DNA from: Rhodopirellula baltica
Lineage (GTDB): Bacteria; Planctomycetota; Planctomycetia; Pirellulales; Pirellulaceae
NCBI GenBank assembly: GCA_002901265.1
Contig: PPHI01000036.1
Span: 1 to 64,000 of the forward strand
DNA length: 64,000 bases
Reading direction: 5' to 3'
The translations under genes were made by a program, and so were the position numbers. The notes beneath the pieces are model-generated. The model searched no databases. It had not been told where the DNA came from and worked only from the letters and a program-made list of their open reading frames with translations. Below, piece after piece: positions 28,106-37,612 of this stretch (position 1 is the first letter of the stretch; each line of letters starts with the position of its first letter).

Positions 28106-28720
28106 ATGACCCGTTTCCTGCCTGCGATCGCCTTGTTGTTTGGATTCACTGCCCTGCCTCTTCCGGAAGCGGATGCGCAGTTTTACTTCGGCTCGCAGCG
28201 ATTCGGTTCGCATGCGTCGCATCGTAATCGCCAACACGATTCGAATTTTCACCGAGTGGAAAGCCGTTTCGTTCATCGGCCGAATGTGGTGAAGCTGGAC
28301 GAGTATGCTGACCGGTTGGCAAAAATCGCCGAACACTTACATGACGACGCACACGACCTCTCGCAGGACTATCACCACTCCGATTCGATCGAACGGTACG
28401 TCGACCAGTTGGAACAGTTGCAAAAGCACATGCATTCGATTTTACATCACGCGGCAGGTGACCATCATGTCGATTCGGGGATGTTACGCCACATCCAAAC
28501 TGACGTGACCTCGGCGAAATCGTTGCTTGGACGACTCGATCGTGAACTGCGTCACCAAAGTCACGATGGGACGCGCCGACACGATTCGCAATTGATCCTG
28601 CACATGCGGCGGATCATTGTTCGCGAAGCATACCCGTTATTGGGATTGATGCAGAACGAACTGACGGGGGATCGATATGGATCGTCCACCGGACATCACC
28701 ACCACCATCCGGGCTGGTGA
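28106..28720 (+). CDS. Exported histidine-rich helical protein
   Basis: 204 aa from the ATG at 28106. The signal peptide is MTRFLPAIALLFGFTALPLPEADA, cleaved before QFYFG. The mature protein is rich in His, with clusters such as FGSHASHRNRQH, HLHDDAHDLSQDYHHSD, HMHSILHHAAGDHHVDS and a terminal HHHHHPGW. Its heptad-like leucines and isoleucines suggest a helical bundle. Metal binding is plausible from composition. No family motif is recognised. A strong sigma-54-like promoter lies 56 bp upstream, which would make expression conditional. Confidence 0.72.
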   Translation: MTRFLPAIALLFGFTALPLPEADAQFYFGSQRFGSHASHRNRQHDSNFHRVESRFVHRPNVVKLDEYADRLAKIAEHLHDDAHDLSQDYHHSDSIERYVDQLEQLQKHMHSILHHAAGDHHVDSGMLRHIQTDVTSAKSLLGRLDRELRHQSHDGTRRHDSQLILHMRRIIVREAYPLLGLMQNELTGDRYGSSTGHHHHHPGW

Positions 28721-28833
28721 TTTCGTCTCGGGTTGATCGTCGACTATCATGAGCGAACACTAGGATTGGTGAACCATGGGCGCGAGCGTTGTGTCCTTTG
28801 TCGTCCGCCCGTTTCACGTTTGCTTCGATTGGT

Positions 28834-29256
28834 ATGAACGATTTAGTCGTCAGCACGCATCTGACGTTGCCCGCTTCCGAATTCACGATTACGACCGCAC
28901 GAAGTAGCGGTCCGGGAGGGCAGAACGTCAATAAGGTGAATTCGAAAGTGATTCTGCACTGGTCGTTCGAGCAATCCGAATTGATTGCCGACGATTGGAA
29001 AGATCGCTTTCGAAGAAGCTTTGGCAATCGAATCAACCGCGAAGGTCAGTTGGTTTTGCAAAGTGATCAACACCGAGATCAAACGCAAAATTTGGAAGAG
29101 GTCCGCACCCGATTGGTGAAGATGCTGACCGATACACGGCGTCCGCCTAAAAAACGCAAGGCGACACGGCCGACGCTAGGAAGCAAACGCCGTCGCAAGG
29201 AAGCCAAAATTCAAAAGAGTCAAAAGAAGCAAGGACGCAGCATGAAGTTCGACTGA
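28834..29256 (+). CDS. arfB: Alternative ribosome-rescue factor ArfB (peptidyl-tRNA hydrolase)
   Basis: 140 aa from the ATG at 28834; 15 further upstream codons are open but do not align with the family. ArfB hydrolyses peptidyl-tRNA on stalled ribosomes. The GGQ catalytic motif is at residues 28-30 in SSGPGGQNVNKVNSKV, which is the family signature. The C-terminal tail is strongly basic (KKRKATRPTLGSKRRRKEAK and following), as needed to enter the empty mRNA channel. Length and layout match YaeJ/ArfB rather than release factors RF1 or RF2, which have long N-terminal domains. Confidence 0.93.
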   Translation: MNDLVVSTHLTLPASEFTITTARSSGPGGQNVNKVNSKVILHWSFEQSELIADDWKDRFRRSFGNRINREGQLVLQSDQHRDQTQNLEEVRTRLVKMLTDTRRPPKKRKATRPTLGSKRRRKEAKIQKSQKKQGRSMKFD

Positions 29257-29347
29257 TGGAAGTTCGAAACAGTCTATTCACGATCGCCGGAAAGAGCCTG
29301 ACGCATCGTAAGGAGCATGAGGTGCGGCAAAGACCAAGCGGCTACTT

Positions 29348-30754
29348 TCATGCGATGAGTTCTTCGATGACTTTGCCGCCGAACTGACTGAGCTGTTTGA
29401 AGCGACCGGCGTGGTAGAACGTCAGCTTGTTATCGTCCAGGCCCAGCAATCTTAAAAGCGTGACGTGCAAGTCTCGCACATGATGCACGTTCTCAACCGC
29501 TTCGGCGCCGGTTTCGTCGGTCGCGCCGATCGTGTGACCCGCTTTAACGCCTCCTCCGGCCATCCAGATTGACATCGCATTCGGATTGTGATCGCGTCCA
29601 TAAGCTGTGCCACCGCGAACTCCATTGTCGGGTGATCGGCCGAATTCGCCACACCAGACAACGAGTGTTGACTCGAGCAGCCCGCGTGCTTTCAAGTCGC
29701 TGATCAGGGCTGCGATCGGTTGGTCGACCGCGCTGACCAAACTTCCGTGCGCTCGCTGGATGTAATCATGGCTGTCCCAACTGCCGTGATACAACTGCAC
29801 AAAGCGAACGCCGTTTTCGATCAGCTTTCTAGCAAGCAGACATTTGCGTCCGAATTGATCGGTTGGCTTTTGATTGACACCGTAGAGCGACAACGTTTTT
29901 TGGTCTTCGTCGGCAATGTCGAGGACACTGGGGACTTGCATTTGCATGCGGAACGCAAGTTCGTAATTCGCCATGCGTGCAGACAAGTCGCCGTGTGTTG
30001 GGTGTTTTGCCGCATGCCGCTGATTCAATTCCGCGACCAGGTCAAGGTTTAATCGCTGGCGTGATCGACTGACACCTGCTGGCGGATTCAAATCCAAAAT
30101 CGGCGATCCGGTCGGACGCAGGGCGGTACCTTGGAATTGTGCCGGCAAGTACCCGTTGCTCCAGTTGGCTGAACCGCCTTGCGGATAAGATACCGCTGGC
30201 AACACCACAAATCCGGGCAAGTCCTGGTTGACTGACCCGAGGCCGTACGTCACCCAAGCTCCCATCGCGGGGTCGCCACCGAATCGGTTCCCGCAGTTCA
30301 TTTGATACATGGCGGTGGGATGATTCACACTGTCGACTTGGCAACCGCGATAAAAGCAAAGTTCATCGGCGACACTGGCAAGACGTTCCCAGTTTTCGGC
30401 CATGTCGGCGCCGCAGTCGCCTGCCTTGATAAAGCGGAACGGGCTTTGGACGAAGTACCGTTTCCCGCTTTCCATCGCGGACTTTTGTTTTCCACTACGG
30501 TTGAATTCTTTCAGGTGAAGCTGTTCGAGTTTTGGCTTCGGATCAAACGTGTCGATATGCGAAGGTCCGCCTTCCATCATCAAAAAGATGCAGCGTTTCG
30601 CACGCGCCGGGATCTGTTGCGGGCGAGGCTGTAGATCGTTCGGTGTTTCACTGGCGGCCAATTCGTCAGCCATCATTGCGGTGAACGCGACGCTGCCCAA
30701 ACTGGCGCCGAGGCCATAGAGGACATCGCGTCTGGAGGATTGCAGATGATTCAT
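29348..30754 (-). CDS. DUF1501 protein (Tat-exported, sulfatase-like fold)
   Basis: 468 aa. The N-terminus has a Tat-type signal (SSRRDVLYGLGASLGSVAF). The mature region matches DUF1501, which has an alkaline-phosphatase/sulfatase-like fold: CIFLMMEGGPSHIDTFDPKP, GDPAMGAWVTYGLG, LARKLIENGVRFVQLYHGSW with DSHDYIQRAHG, and VVWCGEFGRSPDNGV. Substrate is unknown. It lies 16 bp downstream of the DUF1549/DUF1553 gene, the pairing typical of planctomycetes, where these two proteins are thought to act together on extracellular substrates. Confidence 0.93.
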   Translation of the reverse strand: MNHLQSSRRDVLYGLGASLGSVAFTAMMADELAASETPNDLQPRPQQIPARAKRCIFLMMEGGPSHIDTFDPKPKLEQLHLKEFNRSGKQKSAMESGKRYFVQSPFRFIKAGDCGADMAENWERLASVADELCFYRGCQVDSVNHPTAMYQMNCGNRFGGDPAMGAWVTYGLGSVNQDLPGFVVLPAVSYPQGGSANWSNGYLPAQFQGTALRPTGSPILDLNPPAGVSRSRQRLNLDLVAELNQRHAAKHPTHGDLSARMANYELAFRMQMQVPSVLDIADEDQKTLSLYGVNQKPTDQFGRKCLLARKLIENGVRFVQLYHGSWDSHDYIQRAHGSLVSAVDQPIAALISDLKARGLLESTLVVWCGEFGRSPDNGVRGGTAYGRDHNPNAMSIWMAGGGVKAGHTIGATDETGAEAVENVHHVRDLHVTLLRLLGLDDNKLTFYHAGRFKQLSQFGGKVIEELIA

Positions 30755-30770
30755 GGTGAGTTGCCTACGG

Positions 30771-33689
30771 CTAGTAAACGTAGATGAATTCGTTTGAATT
30801 CAAGATCGCCAAGCAAAGGTCGGCAAATGCCCGTGTGTGTCGGTCGACTTGTGTCGGCTGCAGGTCGGCGACGAAGTCACGGTTGGCATGCAGTGTTTCG
30901 ACAAAGCTGAATTGCTCACCAGTGTTTTCCTCCACGGCTTCACGCAAAATCTCCGTCGGTTGTTGTTTGAATGCAATCGCGTCTTCCGGGAGTAACTGTT
31001 CGACCGTCTGCCAATGCTCCAGCAGTAATCGCGTTTCGGTTTCGCTGGGCAAACGGCCGTAAGCGAGTTCAAAACAACGTGCAATTGCCTGTGCATCGTC
31101 TTGGGTTTCTTGGATGCACCGATTGGCAAATGCCAATGCACGGTGGTGGGAACGTTCGCTGTTGAAGAGTGCAAAGACTTGGGGAGTGACGTTGGACGCG
31201 TCGCGCTTTTCGCTCGAAAAGTCGGGGCCTGGCAAATTGAAAACTTCGTGCGCAGGATCAGCCAGTCCACGCAAGCGACAGGCATAGATTGAACGTCGGT
31301 GTCGGTCTTTGGGAAGCGGATTGGGCTGCCATGCGGCGGCAAAGGTACCCATGATTTGCCGTGGTTGTAGGGCGACTTCGAGATTGATTTCGGGGCGGCA
31401 GGGTACGCCGCCCATCGCCGGATTGAGCTCTCCGGTGATGGCCAGCATCGAATCACGAATTTCCTCCGCCGTTAATCGCCGCGGCAAGAATACGGCATAG
31501 CGGTCGCCCGCCGGATCAAGCTTTTCGAGCTGCTCGGGATCCGGGTGAATACTCGATCGTCGGTAAGCGTGACTGGTCATGATCAAGCGATGGATCGACT
31601 TGATGGACCAATCGTTTTCGACAAGTGTCGCGGCGATGTAGTCGAGTAATTTCGGATGGGTTGGCAATTTTCCGGTAGATCCAAAGTTATTTGGGTTGCC
31701 AGCGATGGGATTGCCAAAGTGCCACATCCAGATGCGATTAGCGATGGTTCGCGTTGTTAGCGGGTTGTTCTCGTCGGCAATCCATTGCGCGAACGCTAGT
31801 CGACGCCCACTGATCGAGTCGGGAATGGGAGCTTCTAGGGAACTGCCAAGGACGCTGAGTACACCAGGCTGAACCGTTTGTCCGGGCGAAAACGGATCAC
31901 CACCGGTCAAGATCTGTCCCCGTTCCAGTTCACCGTTCGTTAGGTCGACGGGAATCCGAAACGGAGAACTGATTGATTTCACCGACGGTGTGTGTCCTCC
32001 ATAAACAGACAATGCGAACGGTTTGAAGCTGTCGTCTTCAAAGGCGAGTGCTTGCAGCCCTTTGCGTGTGACGCGTTCAAGTCCGAATTGCTGTGGGGTG
32101 AAGCCGACCAATTTCGGTGGGTATTGATCCTCCGCCAAGCCTTTCTTGATCTGGTTGCGAGCCGCATTGAAGACTGACGTTTTACCTTGTTGTTGAAGCT
32201 GCTGAACGATCTGTTTCCAATGCGAATCGTCTAGGCCTTGCTCGCGATACCAAGCCAGCGCGTTGGCAAGCAACGCATCATCGAGCTCTTGGGAGAGGCG
32301 TTCGTATTCGGCGCGGCGGAGTTTCAGGTACGCTTGCTGATCAAAGCCATCGGTGTTTTCGCAATCCAACCGTTCGGCGCGTCGCTCGGCGAGTTGGGTG
32401 GTTTGAAAAACCGCCTGGATGCTGTAGTAGTCGCGCGTGGGAACGGGATCGAATTTGTGGTCATGACATTTGGCACATTGCAGCGAATGAGCGAGGAAGG
32501 TTTCACCGACGCTATTGGTGACATCATCGAGAAAGCGTTGCCTCGCGACCTTGGCGACTTCCATGCCGGTCAACTCCCAAGGACCCATGCGTAGATAGCC
32601 CAGTGCGATCAGCATTTCGGGATCATCGGGATCGAGTTCGTCACCGGCGATTTGTTCGACGATGAACTCGTTGTAGGGCTTGTCGTCGTTGAATGAGCGA
32701 ATGACGTAATCGCGATAGCGCCAGGCACCGCCACGATGGAAATCGTTCGCAAGGCCGGAGGAGTCTGCATAACGCACGACGTCCAGCCAATGCTGAGCCA
32801 TCCGTTCGCCATAGTGCTTTGATGCTAAAAGTTGTTCGACCAATTCGGCGATCACGACATCATCGTCGCGTTGGTCGGCAACAAAGGCTTCCGTTCGTTC
32901 GGGAGTCGGCGGCAGGCCCGTCAGATCAAAACTGGCTCGGCGAATAAACGTTCTGCGATCAGCCGGACCGGCGTGCTGAAGTCCTGGCGGCATCGCCTGT
33001 TGGATCAGCCAGTCGATCGGTTGAATGGCGTTCGGACCAATTACAGGTTTTTCGACCGGTTGGTATGCCCAAAGTAACTCGGGCTTGTAGCGACGATTGG
33101 TCCAGGCATCGTCTAGTCCGCCCGACGTTGCGATGGTAATGCCGTCTTCGGCGGACCAGCGTTCGGCATTGACGCGTTTGATTTCGTCGGCTCGTGATGT
33201 GGTGGGCCAGACGGCACCGGTTGCGATCCAGCGATGGACGTTGCTTAACTTGTCCGCGCTGACCGCTTCCGCTTCTTTGGGTGGCATCGCCGACCAGTCG
33301 TCGCTTGTGCGAGTCATCACCAGATACAGCGGACTTCGTTCGGGGTGACCGGGTACGATTGCTGTTTCACCGCTCTCGCCTCCGGCGAAAGCCGATTGTT
33401 TGATCCGGAGATCAAGTTCGCCTTCGATCGCATCCTGATCCGCACCGTGGCAGCCAAAGCATTTGGTCCGCAACAACGGTTCGATATGCCGCACGAAAAT
33501 GGATTCTGATTCACCAATCGGTTGGATGTCGGCACTCGATGACGAAGAATCGTGCAAATCGCTCCGCTCGTCTGCGGTCACAACGGTGCCGGCGAGTAGG
33601 GCGACGACGGTGATGGCCAATTGCTGAACGCCACCGAATGCGAGCAGGACGCGGGGTGCGATAAAACTCGGAATCGAAAGCTGTTTCAT
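30771..33689 (-). CDS. Planctomycete PSCyt1-DUF1549-DUF1553 protein
   Basis: 972 aa from the ATG at 33689, which opens a signal peptide ([10 protein letters not shown] then [15 protein letters not shown]). Residues about 60-180 form the planctomycete cytochrome-c-like domain, with a heme-binding CFGCH at 77-81 and a MPPKEAEAV segment that could hold the methionine ligand. DUF1549 follows ([43 protein letters not shown], and [11 protein letters not shown], a second CxxCH). DUF1553 occupies the C-terminal half ([48 protein letters not shown]). It is the standard operon partner of the DUF1501 protein. Substrate and electron acceptor are unknown. Confidence 0.94.
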   Translation of the reverse strand: MKQLSIPSFIAPRVLLAFGGVQQLAITVVALLAGTVVTADERSDLHDSSSSSADIQPIGESESIFVRHIEPLLRTKCFGCHGADQDAIEGELDLRIKQSAFAGGESGETAIVPGHPERSPLYLVMTRTSDDWSAMPPKEAEAVSADKLSNVHRWIATGAVWPTTSRADEIKRVNAERWSAEDGITIATSGGLDDAWTNRRYKPELLWAYQPVEKPVIGPNAIQPIDWLIQQAMPPGLQHAGPADRRTFIRRASFDLTGLPPTPERTEAFVADQRDDDVVIAELVEQLLASKHYGERMAQHWLDVVRYADSSGLANDFHRGGAWRYRDYVIRSFNDDKPYNEFIVEQIAGDELDPDDPEMLIALGYLRMGPWELTGMEVAKVARQRFLDDVTNSVGETFLAHSLQCAKCHDHKFDPVPTRDYYSIQAVFQTTQLAERRAERLDCENTDGFDQQAYLKLRRAEYERLSQELDDALLANALAWYREQGLDDSHWKQIVQQLQQQGKTSVFNAARNQIKKGLAEDQYPPKLVGFTPQQFGLERVTRKGLQALAFEDDSFKPFALSVYGGHTPSVKSISSPFRIPVDLTNGELERGQILTGGDPFSPGQTVQPGVLSVLGSSLEAPIPDSISGRRLAFAQWIADENNPLTTRTIANRIWMWHFGNPIAGNPNNFGSTGKLPTHPKLLDYIAATLVENDWSIKSIHRLIMTSHAYRRSSIHPDPEQLEKLDPAGDRYAVFLPRRLTAEEIRDSMLAITGELNPAMGGVPCRPEINLEVALQPRQIMGTFAAAWQPNPLPKDRHRRSIYACRLRGLADPAHEVFNLPGPDFSSEKRDASNVTPQVFALFNSERSHHRALAFANRCIQETQDDAQAIARCFELAYGRLPSETETRLLLEHWQTVEQLLPEDAIAFKQQPTEILREAVEENTGEQFSFVETLHANRDFVADLQPTQVDRHTRAFADLCLAILNSNEFIYVY

Positions 33690-33957
33690 TGGGAATCGCG
33701 GATACTTTGGAGAGACGAACCCGGATTTGGGAACAGATTGTGCACCTCGGAAAACTCGTTTGGTGCACTGCCATACTGGGCGTCGGATCATTGGCACTGA
33801 TCGAATTCTACCACGTCTGGAGACTGGGTTCGAATCAGCCACCTTGCGCGGACTTGCCGCTGCCGCTATCGTTTCACGAAGCACGGTCCCCGATTCCGGT
33901 CGGGCCAAACAGAACAAATCAGCTAACTTCCCCGAATCAACATTGGAGAATGCTTCG

Positions 33958-34581
33958 ATGGCTTACACATTGCCAGAATTGCCTTACGCCAAAGACGCCT
34001 TGGAACCACACATTGATGCGAAAACCATGGAAATCCACCATGGCAAGCACCACGCAGGCTACGTCGCCAAGTTGAACGGCGCCGTCGAAGGTACCGACCT
34101 GGGATCGAAATCGGTTGAAGATCTGATCTCGGACCTTTCGGCTGTTCCAGCTGATAAACAAGGCGCCGTCCGCAACAACGGTGGCGGTCATGCCAACCAC
34201 TCGCTCTTTTGGAGCGTGATGGGACCTGGAAAAGGCGGCTCGCCATCGGGTGACTTGGCTGCGGCGATCGACAGTGCATTCGGCAGCTTTGACGCGATGA
34301 AAGAAGCGTTCGAAGCAGCCGCCGCGACTCGCTTTGGTAGCGGTTGGGCTTGGTTGTACGTCGAAGGCGGAAGCTTGAAAATCGGCAGCACTGCCAACCA
34401 AGATAGCCCTTTGATGGGTGCCGCTGTCGCTGGCATCAGCGGAACCCCTGTTCTCGGGTTGGATGTTTGGGAACACGCCTATTACCTGAACTATCAGAAC
34501 CGTCGTCCTGATTACATTTCGGCGTTCTGGAACGTCGTCGATTGGGACGCCGTCGCAGCTCGATTCGCGGCTGCCAAGTAA
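33958..34581 (+). CDS. sodA: Superoxide dismutase, Mn type
   Basis: 207 aa from the ATG at 33958 (TTGGAGAA upstream). The enzyme converts superoxide to hydrogen peroxide and oxygen. Metal ligands are H27 (IHHGKHH), H81 ([10 protein letters not shown]), D169 and H173 ([12 protein letters not shown]). The second-shell residue is Q148 in TANQDSPLM with Gly in GGHAN, the pattern of Mn rather than Fe enzymes. There is no signal peptide, so it is cytoplasmic. The longer open frame from 33727 reads through the promoter region and is not favoured. It has its own terminator and is divergent from the DUF1549 gene. Confidence 0.95.
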   Translation: MAYTLPELPYAKDALEPHIDAKTMEIHHGKHHAGYVAKLNGAVEGTDLGSKSVEDLISDLSAVPADKQGAVRNNGGGHANHSLFWSVMGPGKGGSPSGDLAAAIDSAFGSFDAMKEAFEAAAATRFGSGWAWLYVEGGSLKIGSTANQDSPLMGAAVAGISGTPVLGLDVWEHAYYLNYQNRRPDYISAFWNVVDWDAVAARFAAAK

Positions 34582-34610
34582 ATCCGACGCCTTCTTGCGT
34601 CGCACCGCAA

Positions 34611-34657
34611 AAGCCATGGGTTGCACCAGCGATGTGCAGTCCATGGCTTTTTTTGTT
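34611..34657 (+). terminator. Terminator after sodA
   Basis: AAGCCATGG (34611-34619) pairs perfectly with CCATGGCTT (34641-34649) and is followed by a run of T. The loop contains a further TGCAC/GTGCA pairing. It lies 30 bp past the sodA stop. Confidence 0.9.
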
Positions 34658-34846
34658 TTGACGGGTTTTGTTTTGGCGGGGCGAGTTGAGCAAGCAGCAC
34701 GAGTCGGATAATCGGTCCCGTCGGAAAGGCAGTCAGCGGTCCTGGATCGGTTTTTCCGGGGTGAACGCTAACTGGGGTCTAGGGTTGGACATCAGGTACC
34801 ACCCACACTTCAGCGCATGGCGCGATCCTAGTTCGAAGTAAAGAAG

Positions 34847-35350
34847 ATGATTGAAAATACGTTGAAAGGTCATGCCATCTCTGGTGACATTCGGACCGCG
34901 TTGTTGACAGCTGATATCGATGGCAGTGGCGGTCAGCAACAGGCATCCGACCAAACGTTTACCATCAACGGTACCGAAGTCATCTACCTGCCGTATCGTC
35001 CCAACGCGATCAACTTTGTTATCCCGCAGGGTAAAGACGTTATCAGTTCGAACTTCACTGGCTGCTACATGGCTGCTTACAAGCAGAACGGTGCCCTGAA
35101 GATTGCTCACGTCGCCACCCCATCTTGCAACGCCGCTTGGGCGACCTTGAAAAATGAAGTCGAGGTCGTCGCCGAATTCAAGCCTAGCGACCACGTCCCC
35201 ATGTCTGCCCTACAGGCGATCGCACAAGGCGGCACCGCACCGCAGATCATGGGCATTTACACCAACATGGGATATTGCATCGCGGCAGCCGCAACCCAGG
35301 CGAACGGCAACCTGATCGTGACTCATATGACGCTCGTGAAAGCGTCTTAG
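34847..35350 (+). CDS. Cytoplasmic protein of unknown function, single-domain
   Basis: 167 aa with ATG at 34847 preceded by AAAGAAG. There is no signal peptide or membrane segment. The protein reads as a compact mixed fold: KGHAISGDIRTALLTADIDG, a FTINGTEVIYLPYRPNAINF stretch, NFTGCYMAAYKQNG, IAHVATPSCNAAWATLK, and a hydrophobic C-terminus with IMGIYTNMGYCIAAAATQAN. Three cysteines occur (GCY, SCN, YCI). I do not recognise the family. It is monocistronic, flanked by the sodA terminator and a bidirectional terminator, and unlike its planctomycete-flavoured neighbours it has no domain typical of the phylum. Acquisition by transfer is possible but unproven. Confidence 0.72.
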   Translation: MIENTLKGHAISGDIRTALLTADIDGSGGQQQASDQTFTINGTEVIYLPYRPNAINFVIPQGKDVISSNFTGCYMAAYKQNGALKIAHVATPSCNAAWATLKNEVEVVAEFKPSDHVPMSALQAIAQGGTAPQIMGIYTNMGYCIAAAATQANGNLIVTHMTLVKAS

Positions 35351-35405
35351 ACCTTCCTTCCGATTCCGGGAACCTACCTGGGAATCGAGCTCGAATCAAA
35401 AAAGA

Positions 35406-35440
35406 AGAGCCCCCGGGTCATGCGATCCGAGGGCTCTTTT
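35406..35440. terminator. Bidirectional terminator
   Basis: AGAGCCC (35406-35412) pairs with GGGCTCT (35431-35437), with additional GGGTC/GATCC pairing inside. TTTT follows on the + side and TCTTTTTTG on the complement. It serves the unknown gene ending at 35350 and the leftward DUF4340 gene ending at 35486. Confidence 0.85.
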
Positions 35441-35485
35441 CGGTTTGCTGGCTCGCGATCGAGCCTCGTGTCATTGGTTGCCGAT

Positions 35486-37453
35486 TTAGTTTCCGAAGCC
35501 GCTACCAAATCCCGGCAAGCCTTGGAGTCCCGGAGGAGCGGCGGGGTTGAAGGCTGGTGCGGCGGGAGTGTCTTCGCTTTCGAACAGTTCGTCGCGGCTG
35601 ATGTGAAGCTTCGAATACGTTTCTTCGGGGATCACGTAATACCAGTCGGCAAAGCGTTCGTTGAGCGATTTGCTTAGCAGCTCTGCTTGTTGAAGTTGCT
35701 CTTTGCGATCTTCAATCTTTCGCTCGTTTTCCTTTGTGATCTTTTCTTGGATCGCGGCAAGTCGTTCCAGTTTTTCACCTTCGGTTTCGGCGACCGGCTG
35801 GGGTGTGGGCTCATCGGCCGGGGTGTCTTCGGTAACTGCATCGGAAGATTCGTCATCGGACGATTCCTCTTGGGCAGCTGGCTCTTGGCCTTCGCCGACG
35901 GTTGTCGCTTCGCCTTCGCCACTCGCTTCGACTTCACCGGTTTCGCCGGTTGGTTCCGTTTCCGATTCTGGGGCTTCCGCGGCTTCGCCGTCCGTCACTT
36001 CCTCAGCGGTTTCGGTTTCAGCGGCGTCGGCTTCCGAACTTGCTGTCTCTTGCATGTCGGCTTCTGAGGCATCTTCTGAAGAGTCTTCGGTTGTCGCCTC
36101 TTCCGTCATCTCGGGCGTTTCCGAGGTTTCAGGAGTGTTCTGATTCAGCTCCGGTGGGGCTGCCGCGGCTGCAGCTGCTGCTTCTTCGGCAGCGTCTAAC
36201 GCATCGAGTTCTTCGATCGTTTGCGGGATCGATTTCAGGTCTGGCGGTGGGAATTTTGATTCGTCGACGATGGTGCTGACCATCAAGAATCGGTTCACGC
36301 CACCGGCGGTTTCGTCGGATTCTTCTTCGTCATCCTCTTCCGATTTTTCGGTGGTGCCGCTGATGTTGCCGAATCGCAAGATGTACTGAACACCGTCTTT
36401 GGTCGTCGCAGTCATCTCGCCGTTGGCGGAGAGAATTTCGATTTCTTGGTTTTCGCCCATCGGGACAGGAATGAAACCACGTGCGGCGAGTTGCCGAGCG
36501 GATTCTTGGTCTGATGAGAAGTCTTTGTCGGCTTTCAAGTTCGCGCTAACGCCTTCGGGCTTTCGTTTAACGTCGACGAATTTGAGATCGTCGAGTGCGT
36601 TTGCCAGATCGTTCAGCTTTTGGGAGTTCAGCGTTTGATCGGGATCGATTTCAACTTCGGTTGGCTCGGCACGAGGGTTGTCCTTGTCGTATTCCTTTAG
36701 TGAAACAAGGTTCCAGTTGGTGCCATCTTTTTCGAGATCGACTTTGTAGTTTCGCGACAGGGTAACACCCTGAATTCCCAGGGTCGCGCTGTAGTCTTTG
36801 ATCTCGACATTTTCGACGTCGATGCTGCTCATTTGCAGCAAGTCTTCTTCGATCCAGTCTTCGAACTTGGTGGTCATCGGTTGGTCGTTCAAGCTAACGA
36901 CATAGACTGGATCTTGACCGGGCTTACGAACGTAGAGCTGTCCCTCTTGGCCTTTGACGGGGTTGCCGATGATCAGTGACGCGAGTTCTTTTTGGGACTT
37001 GTCTTTGAACGAGACCAACCGCCCGACGCCTTCGTCACCAACGTCGAGTGTTTCGATTTTTGGCTCGACGACACCCATTCCCGAATGGTCTTCAGGGTTG
37101 TCGGTGGGAACGTCAAGAATCTTCAGTCCGACCAAAGCGTTCGCCGCGTCCTTCATCTGTTCGACTGCGTCGGCGGGATAGCCGCCCTTTGACGGGATCG
37201 TCCAGATACCCGATTCAGAGTCCTTGCGAACTTCAAAGTTCTTCAGTTCGCCCAGGGTCTCGTTGAAGGTAACGATTTTCAAGCTGGATGCGGCCAGCGC
37301 GTCCTTGAACTCGGGGAACAGCAATTGGCTAATCAAGTTGCCGTATCCGTCTTCGCTTTCATCGTCGTTTTGTGGCCAAACGATGACAGCGGCGATCAAC
37401 GCGACCGCCAGGGCGATGCCCCAGAAGATCCCAGTTTTCTTGGTTTCGTTCAC
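35486..37453 (-). CDS. DUF4340 protein of a Gld-like ABC system
   Basis: 655 aa from a GTG at 37453 (AGAGAA upstream); a TTG at 37534 is the alternative. One N-terminal membrane helix (IFWGIALAVALIAAVIVW) anchors a large exported domain containing DUF4340-type repeats (LKNFEVRKDSESGIWTIPSK, ALVGLKILDVPTDN, LYVRKPGQDPVYVV). About residues 390-575 are an acidic Glu/Ala/Ser/Thr-rich low-complexity insertion. A helix ERLAAIQEKITKENERKIED follows, then a Gly/Pro/Phe tail. DUF4340 proteins accompany GldF/GldG-type transporters. This is the last gene of the operon at 41394-35486. What the complex moves or energises here is unknown. Confidence 0.85.
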   Translation of the reverse strand: MNETKKTGIFWGIALAVALIAAVIVWPQNDDESEDGYGNLISQLLFPEFKDALAASSLKIVTFNETLGELKNFEVRKDSESGIWTIPSKGGYPADAVEQMKDAANALVGLKILDVPTDNPEDHSGMGVVEPKIETLDVGDEGVGRLVSFKDKSQKELASLIIGNPVKGQEGQLYVRKPGQDPVYVVSLNDQPMTTKFEDWIEEDLLQMSSIDVENVEIKDYSATLGIQGVTLSRNYKVDLEKDGTNWNLVSLKEYDKDNPRAEPTEVEIDPDQTLNSQKLNDLANALDDLKFVDVKRKPEGVSANLKADKDFSSDQESARQLAARGFIPVPMGENQEIEILSANGEMTATTKDGVQYILRFGNISGTTEKSEEDDEEESDETAGGVNRFLMVSTIVDESKFPPPDLKSIPQTIEELDALDAAEEAAAAAAAAPPELNQNTPETSETPEMTEEATTEDSSEDASEADMQETASSEADAAETETAEEVTDGEAAEAPESETEPTGETGEVEASGEGEATTVGEGQEPAAQEESSDDESSDAVTEDTPADEPTPQPVAETEGEKLERLAAIQEKITKENERKIEDRKEQLQQAELLSKSLNERFADWYYVIPEETYSKLHISRDELFESEDTPAAPAFNPAAPPGLQGLPGFGSGFGN

Positions 37454-37612
37454 CGTCAATTCTCTTGATTGAAACGTTGTATTTCGAGGTTGTTCTTCGA
37501 TCGATTGCTTGCCGAGCCGTGAAGGAGGACGCAAGCGAGTCGAGGTGTGTCAGCTTGTTTCTTCCGCGGCGGCAGGTGCAATGACTGCTGCCGGGATTTC
37601 ATTTCCGATGGA

